From Thioalbus denitrificans (GTDB lineage: Bacteria; Pseudomonadota; Gammaproteobacteria; DSM-26407): a DNA stretch of 64,000 nt. The DNA lies in NCBI RefSeq assembly GCF_003337735.1, contig NZ_QPJY01000002.1, forward strand, positions 496,001-560,000, written 5' to 3'. The position numbers were made by a program, and so were the translations under genes. This document shows, piece by piece, positions 59,330 to 64,000 of this stretch (position 1 is the stretch's first letter; each line of letters starts with the position of its first letter). Below the pieces are notes generated by a model that was not told where the DNA came from, made no database searches, and saw only the letters and a program-made list of their open reading frames with translations.

Positions 59330-60268
59330 TCAGGGAACGGGCACGCTGTCCAGCAGCCTGGCCGCCAGCATGTCTCCCGGACGGCCCAGCCACTCCCCGG
59401 CACCGGTGAGCCGGTGCCCGGCGACGGCCGCGAACACGGCCTGCACGTCCTCCGGCTGCACATGCTCCCGCCCCGCGAGCAGGGCCCAGCCCCGGGCGGC
59501 GTGCAGCAGCGCGAGCCCGCCCCGGGGCGACAGGCCCGAGTGCAGCGCCGGATCGGTGCGGCTGCGCTCGATCAGCGCCTGGAGATAGTCGAGCAGCGCA
59601 GCTGAGACATGCACCCCTGACACCTCGGACTGCAGGGCGGGCAGTGCGCCGGGGTCCAGGCAGGGCTCGAGGCCCGCCATCACCAGCCGGCGATCCCGTC
59701 CCGCCAGCAGGGCCCGCTCGGCCCGCGCGTCGGGGTAGCCGAGCCCGATGCGCATCAGGAACCGGTCCAGCTGGGATTCGGGCAGGGGGAAGGTTCCCAC
59801 CTGCTGGGACGGGTTCTGGGTGGCGATGACGAAGAAGGGCTCCGGCAATGGGCGGGTCTCCCCCTCGACCGTCACCTGCCGCTCCTCCATCGCCTCCAGC
59901 AGGGCGCTCTGGGTCTTGGGGGTGGCGCGGTTCACCTCGTCGGCCAGCACCAGCTGGGTGAAGATGGGGCCGGGATGGAAGGTGAAGCCGCCGCGTTCGC
60001 GCTCGAACACCGACACGCCGAGAATGTCCGCCGGCAGCAGATCGCTGGTGAACTGGATGCGGTTGAACCGCAACCCCAGCACCCGCGCCAATACATGGGC
60101 CAGGGTGGTCTTGCCGACGCCGGGCAGGTCCTCGATCAGGAGATGTCCGCGGGCGAGCAGGCAGACCAGCGCCAGCCGCACCTGCCGCTCCTTGCCCAGC
60201 ACCACCTCGCCCACGCTGTCGATGACCCGGGCCAGCAGCTCCCGTGGCGGTCGTACCGAATCGTTCAT
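59330..60268 (-). CDS. MoxR-family AAA+ ATPase
   Basis: This 312-residue ATPase has Walker A LPGVGKTTLAHVLA near residue 45, Walker B LADEVNRATPKTQSALLEAM and the sensor ATQNPSQQVGTFPLPE. MoxR ATPases act as chaperones that mature metal- or VWA-domain complexes. It is first of the three-gene moxR-DUF58-TgpA unit and follows the glycerate kinase by 7 bp, so the four may share a transcript. Confidence 0.94.
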   Translation of the reverse strand: MNDSVRPPRELLARVIDSVGEVVLGKERQVRLALVCLLARGHLLIEDLPGVGKTTLAHVLARVLGLRFNRIQFTSDLLPADILGVSVFERERGGFTFHPGPIFTQLVLADEVNRATPKTQSALLEAMEERQVTVEGETRPLPEPFFVIATQNPSQQVGTFPLPESQLDRFLMRIGLGYPDARAERALLAGRDRRLVMAGLEPCLDPGALPALQSEVSGVHVSAALLDYLQALIERSRTDPALHSGLSPRGGLALLHAARGWALLAGREHVQPEDVQAVFAAVAGHRLTGAGEWLGRPGDMLAARLLDSVPVP

Positions 60269-60275
60269 GCCAACC

Positions 60276-61493
60276 TCATTCCTTCAGTCCGAGCATCAGG
60301 TCCATCACGTTGGTTCCGGTGGGCCCCGTCTGCAACAGGTCGCCGCTCGCCTCCAGGAAGCTGCCGGCATCGGCGCGGGCGAGACAATCATCGACGTCCA
60401 GGCCTTCGAGCCGCCCGCGGGCCACGCTGTCGCCGTCCACCAGGGCGCCGGCATCCTCGCCGGGACCGTCGCTGCCGTCGGTGCCGGCCGCCAGGAAGCT
60501 GACACCCTTCCGCCCCGCCAGTTCCCCCGCCGCCGCCAGGGCCAGCTGCTGACAGCGGCCGCCCCGCCCCGGATCGGCCGGCAGGCGCACGGTGGTCTCG
60601 CCGCCCCAGAGGTGCAGCCCCGACGGCCCGGCACACAGGGCCCGGGCCAGTCTGCGGCCCGCCGCTGCGGCGTCTCCGGCGACGAACTCCCGGTGCCGGT
60701 GCACCGCCAGGCCGAGCTCCCGGGCGGTCCGCTCCGCGGCATCGAGAGCATCCTCGAGACGGGCCGCCAACACCGTCTCCACCGAGGCCCAGGCGGGATC
60801 CCCGGGCGCCGGACCCGGTGGCGCCAGGCCCACCCAGGGCCGCAGCCACGGGGGCAGGTCCTCCGGATCCGGCGCTCCGGCGCGATCCGCGACCAGGGGC
60901 CCCGAACCGATGACCGCCGGATCGTCGCCCGCCACGTCGGAGATCAGCAGCTGCCAGGCCCGCCGCCCCTGCAGGCGGGTCGCGAGACGCCCCCCCTTGA
61001 TGAGGGACAGCGACTTGCGCACCCGGTTCATGGCGTGGATATCCAGCCCCGAACCCAGCAGCCAGTCGTTCACCCGCACCAGCGACTCCAGCTCCAGCGG
61101 CGCCGGCAACGCCTCCAGCACCGCCGAGGCGCCCCCGGAGACGAGGAAGAGAAAGCAGGCATCCCCGGGCGCCTCGCGCAGGAACGCCAGCAGGCGCTCG
61201 CCCGCCGCCAGGCTGCCCGCGTCAGGCAGCGGATGACCGCCCTCGAGGCAGGGCCAGGGCAGCGGCTCGCAATGGCCGCGCTTGGTGATCACCAGCCCCG
61301 CCACGATGCCCTCCCCCAGGGCCGCCCGGGCGCCCCGGGCCATGGCCGGCGCCGCCTTGCCGATGGCCACCAGCCACAGCGGCCCGGCAAGCCGGAGACG
61401 ACCGAGCGCATCCGCCACGCAACGCTCTCCCGCGACGGCCTCCAGGGCGCTCCGATAGCAGCGCAGCAACAGCTGGCGCGATGGAATGTTCAC
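60276..61493 (-). CDS. Glycerate 2-kinase (GckA/MOFRL family)
   Basis: This 405-residue type II glycerate kinase phosphorylates D-glycerate at O2. It has VAIGKAAPAMARGARAALG, LFLVSGGASAVLEALP, the linker region NRVRKSLSLIKGGRLA and the C-terminal MOFRL domain (FLAAGTDGSDGPGEDAGALV, then GPTGTNVMDLMLG). The GTG start at 61493 is chosen from the usual N-terminus. It lies divergent from the molybdoenzyme gene and 7 bp upstream of moxR. Confidence 0.9.
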   Translation of the reverse strand: MNIPSRQLLLRCYRSALEAVAGERCVADALGRLRLAGPLWLVAIGKAAPAMARGARAALGEGIVAGLVITKRGHCEPLPWPCLEGGHPLPDAGSLAAGERLLAFLREAPGDACFLFLVSGGASAVLEALPAPLELESLVRVNDWLLGSGLDIHAMNRVRKSLSLIKGGRLATRLQGRRAWQLLISDVAGDDPAVIGSGPLVADRAGAPDPEDLPPWLRPWVGLAPPGPAPGDPAWASVETVLAARLEDALDAAERTARELGLAVHRHREFVAGDAAAAGRRLARALCAGPSGLHLWGGETTVRLPADPGRGGRCQQLALAAAGELAGRKGVSFLAAGTDGSDGPGEDAGALVDGDSVARGRLEGLDVDDCLARADAGSFLEASGDLLQTGPTGTNVMDLMLGLKE

Positions 61494-61599
61494 GGGACTG
61501 CCGCGCCTGTGGCCAAACCGCCGGGGAGCGGAATCGCGCCACCCATGGATATTTTTCCAGGTCGGGCGGCATGTTGCGCTGCAACGATACGTAAATTCT

Positions 61600-61609
61600 G
61601 ACATATGTC
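61600..61609. promoter_or_regulatory. Palindrome in the divergent 61494-61853 region
   Basis: GACATATGTC is a perfect 10-bp palindrome in an unusually AT-rich stretch between the divergent glycerate kinase and molybdoenzyme genes. It may be a regulator site. The rest of this 360-bp gap holds the promoter at 61663-61691 and a long G+C-rich leader with small hairpins. No gene is seen. Confidence 0.3.
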
Positions 61610-61662
61610 CATAAGTGTTTGTTAATAAGCTACTTTTTATGGCGGCATTATTAAAGTTTTGT

Positions 61663-61691
61663 TTGATTCCCGGCTCCCGGCCCGGTATAAC
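61663..61691 (+). promoter_or_regulatory. Promoter of the molybdopterin oxidoreductase gene
   Basis: TTGATT (61663-61668), a 17-bp spacer and TATAAC (61686-61691). It predicts a 5' leader of about 155 bases before ATG 61854. Confidence 0.6.
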
Positions 61692-61853
61692 CCATGCCTC
61701 CAGTGTGGAAAAGCATCCCGTGCCGACCCACTGGCCCCGAAAACATAAAATCCGCAGGGCATAACGACCCTGTACCGGGGACGCCGATGGACTTCAGGGC
61801 CGGGCCGATAACGGTTCCGGCATGTGTCACCTCTTCCCATGAGGAGATGGTTG

Positions 61854-64000
61854 ATGGCCTGGAAGTTTCCACGGCTGACCCGGCGTGCATTTCTGCAGAC
61901 CACCGGGGCCGGCGCCGCCGGCCTGGGCCTGCTCCAGCCCCTGGAGCTGCTCGGGCGCGATGCCGCACCCGCTGCCGATGCCGGCGAATCCCACAGCTAC
62001 AGTATCTGCAATTTCTGCTCGTCGCTCTGCAACATCCGCGTCACCACCCGTGAACAGGACGGGGTGAAGCGCATCGTCAAGCTCGACGGCAACCCCCACT
62101 CCACCCTCAACCGGGGCAAGATCTGCTCCCGCGGCCAGTCGGGACTGCGCCAGACCTACGACAGTGACCGCATCAAGACCCCGCTGATCCGGGTCGAGGG
62201 CAGCCGCCGGGGCGAGAACGCCTTCCGCAGCGCCACCTGGGAAGAGGCCTGGGCCTATATCGAGCGGCGCACCCGGGAGGCCGACATCCGCCCCTGGGAG
62301 TGGACCCTGGTGGGCGGCTGGACCTCCTGCATCTTCTACATGAACTGGGCGGTGCCCTTCGCCATGGCCAACGGCATCCCCAACATCATCGCCTCGCCCA
62401 TGCAGCACTGCGTGGCCACCGGCCACCTGGGCACCGACACGGTGACCGGCAACTTCAACATCCATGACGAGGTGCTGCCGGACTACGACAACGCCCGCTA
62501 CATCCTGCTGGTGGCCAACAATGCCTCCATCGGCGCGGTCTCCACCTGCCGCATGGTGCGCTTCGCCCAGGGCAAGAAGAACGGTGCGCGCGTGGTGGCG
62601 CTGGACTCGCGCCTCTCCGAGACCGCCGCCAAGGCCGACGAATGGGTCGCCATCCGCCCCGGCACCGATCTCGACTTCCTGCTGGCCATGCTGCGGGAAA
62701 TGCTGGTGAAAGGCTACTACGACGAGCAGTTCGTGCGCCTGCACAGCAACCTGCCGTTCCTGATGCAGCGGGATGCCGGGGGCCAGTGGCGGCTGGCGCT
62801 GGATGCCGAGGGACGGCCGCAGGTAGTGCAGGAGGGCACCGACCGGGTACGCAGCGTGCCGGCGTTCAGCAACAGCAACGAGCGCGACAGCGAGGGCGAA
62901 GCCTTCTATCCGGCCCTGGCCGCCCCGGCGGGGCTGACGCTGGATGGGCGGCCCGCGCTGACCGTGCTGCAGGCGCAGGTGGAGGAGATCGACCACTGCA
63001 CGCCGGAGTGGGCCGAACGCACCACCGGCGTGGCGGCCGAGGTCATCCGCCGCATCGCGCGGGAGTTCGGCACCACGCGCCCGGCCATCGTCGATCCGGG
63101 CTGGCACGGCGCCCGCTACGGCAACCTGATGATGCTGCGCCGGGTGCAGGCGATGATCCAGGGACTCACCGGCGGCATCGACAAGGCCGGCGGCTGGATC
63201 ATGAGCGGCGAGTTCCACCACAAGGCCGCGCGCATGTTCGAGGCCCGCGCCGCGGGCCACGACCCGGGTCCCGCCTTCGCGGCGCTGGCCGGCCTGCCCT
63301 TCGCCCATACCGTCATCGAGGCGCTCTCGAAGGGCGAGAACTTCCCCCATGGCCGGCCCGGCTGGGCCTGGGCCTGGAGCGCCCAGCAGAAGGCCGCGGG
63401 CGAGGAGTGGGTGGCGCTTCCGGTGCTGGCCGACGTGGGCCTGAAGGAGTCGGTGGAGGGCAAGGTGGAGTGGAAGGGCGAACCCTACCGCACCCGCGCG
63501 ATCATGCTCAACGCCGCCAACCCCGTGCGCCACTACTATCCCGACACCCGCTGGAAGGAGGTGCTTGGGCACGAGAACATGGAGCTGGTCATCGCCATCG
63601 ACGTGCTGCCCTCGGACACCGCCGCCTGGGCCGATGTCATCCTCCCCAACTCCACCTACCTGGAGCGGGACGAGCCGACGCTCTACGGCAACGGCGTGAA
63701 CCACGACCTGGCCCTCACCACCCGCTATGCCGCCATCGATCCCCTCTTCGACACCGAGGAGATACCGGACATCCTGCTGGAGATGACCCGCATCCTGAGC
63801 GGCGATCCGGATCGGCTGCTGGAGTGGGTGGAGGCGATGACCGGCATGCCGGCCGCGCCGGTACGGGCCGCCTGGGAGCGGCTGCGGGCCGAGGGGGCGC
63901 CCAGCCCATTCACCCACGCCTGCCGCGAAGTCTCCTTCCGTCTCAGCGCCGAGCGCGCCGGCACCACCAGCGCGGAGCTGGACCGGGTGCTGCGCGAGCG
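61854..64000 (+). CDS. Tat-exported molybdopterin oxidoreductase, PsrA/PhsA-like, partial
   Basis: The frame is open from ATG 61854 (behind GAGGAG at 61841-61846) to the window edge, at least 715 residues. It starts with a Tat signal (LTRRAFLQTTGAGAAGLGLL). A 4Fe-4S site follows at C52, C55, C59 and C91, then the molybdopterin domains. Cys186 (SPMQHCVATGHLG) is the likely Mo ligand, as in polysulfide, thiosulfate and related periplasmic reductases. GLTGGIDKAGGWIMSGEF and ANPVRHYYPDTRW are typical of the PsrA/PhsA branch. Partner genes (FeS and membrane subunits) would lie beyond the edge. The exact substrate cannot be set; arsenate and tetrathionate enzymes are relatives. Confidence 0.88.
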   Translation, partial: MAWKFPRLTRRAFLQTTGAGAAGLGLLQPLELLGRDAAPAADAGESHSYSICNFCSSLCNIRVTTREQDGVKRIVKLDGNPHSTLNRGKICSRGQSGLRQTYDSDRIKTPLIRVEGSRRGENAFRSATWEEAWAYIERRTREADIRPWEWTLVGGWTSCIFYMNWAVPFAMANGIPNIIASPMQHCVATGHLGTDTVTGNFNIHDEVLPDYDNARYILLVANNASIGAVSTCRMVRFAQGKKNGARVVALDSRLSETAAKADEWVAIRPGTDLDFLLAMLREMLVKGYYDEQFVRLHSNLPFLMQRDAGGQWRLALDAEGRPQVVQEGTDRVRSVPAFSNSNERDSEGEAFYPALAAPAGLTLDGRPALTVLQAQVEEIDHCTPEWAERTTGVAAEVIRRIAREFGTTRPAIVDPGWHGARYGNLMMLRRVQAMIQGLTGGIDKAGGWIMSGEFHHKAARMFEARAAGHDPGPAFAALAGLPFAHTVIEALSKGENFPHGRPGWAWAWSAQQKAAGEEWVALPVLADVGLKESVEGKVEWKGEPYRTRAIMLNAANPVRHYYPDTRWKEVLGHENMELVIAIDVLPSDTAAWADVILPNSTYLERDEPTLYGNGVNHDLALTTRYAAIDPLFDTEEIPDILLEMTRILSGDPDRLLEWVEAMTGMPAAPVRAAWERLRAEGAPSPFTHACREVSFRLSAERAGTTSAELDRVLRE

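Noticed and set aside
61694-61853. Molybdenum-cofactor riboswitch in the molybdoenzyme leader
   Set aside because: Small hairpins are present, but I could not match the conserved Moco-motif features. A covariance-model search would decide.
61694-62053. Open frame overlapping the start of the molybdoenzyme gene in another frame
   Set aside because: Its ATG lies at or before the predicted transcription start, and it runs out of frame through the Tat signal and FeS site.

Overview
The window is a 64-kb piece of a high-G+C gammaproteobacterial chromosome. The housekeeping order supports this: tRNA genes, tig-clpP-clpX-lon-hup-ppiD, yceD-rpmF-plsX-fabH-fabG-acpP-fabF-mltG-tmk-holB-pilZ-tatD, and a Pseudomonas-type long LeuA. 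A cytochrome c'-like protein and a Tat-exported molybdoenzyme of the polysulfide/thiosulfate reductase type hint at a respiratory, possibly sulfur-metabolising lineage near the Chromatiales. That placement is inference, because no rRNA gene is present.

Positions 1-16000 hold the tail of an unknown gene, a cytochrome c'-like gene, a porin gene, and then one very compact operon (1793-15989) of eleven genes. It encodes an RND adaptor and pump, a Rossmann protein with a degenerate GGDEF-like domain, a TolC-type channel, an HlyD-type adaptor, an HD-GYP protein, two ABC ATPases, two ABC-2 permeases and a patatin-like lipoprotein. Two complete exporter types thus share one channel gene and sit with two proteins of cyclic-di-GMP type. 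A TetR regulator with a clear operator and a second RND adaptor/pump pair follow (16087-21129).

Positions 21150-25110 hold leuA, behind a promoter and a leucine-rich leader peptide, and a class V aminotransferase. This block is bracketed by two inverted copies of a roughly 280-bp palindromic element. Related modular elements recur at 50095-50374, 53282-53502, 54923-55296 and 56137-56370, always between genes. Their arms are built from 9-10 base units.

Positions 25139-40706 (minus strand) hold tatD, pilZ, holB, tmk and mltG, the fatty-acid cluster (without fabD), rpmF, yceD, hrpA and ppiD. Positions 40797-49090 hold tRNA-Asp and tRNA-Val, hupB, lon (with a sigma-32/sigma-70-like promoter), clpX, clpP and tig, then tRNA genes for Leu, Lys, His, Arg and Pro.

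Positions 49220-61493 hold folD, cysS, gltX, a periplasmic cyclophilin, lpxH, a ferritin-like DUF455 protein, a TgpA/DUF58/MoxR cluster and a glycerate kinase. The window ends inside the molybdopterin oxidoreductase gene (61854-64000). No CRISPR array, rRNA gene, prophage or transposase gene was seen.
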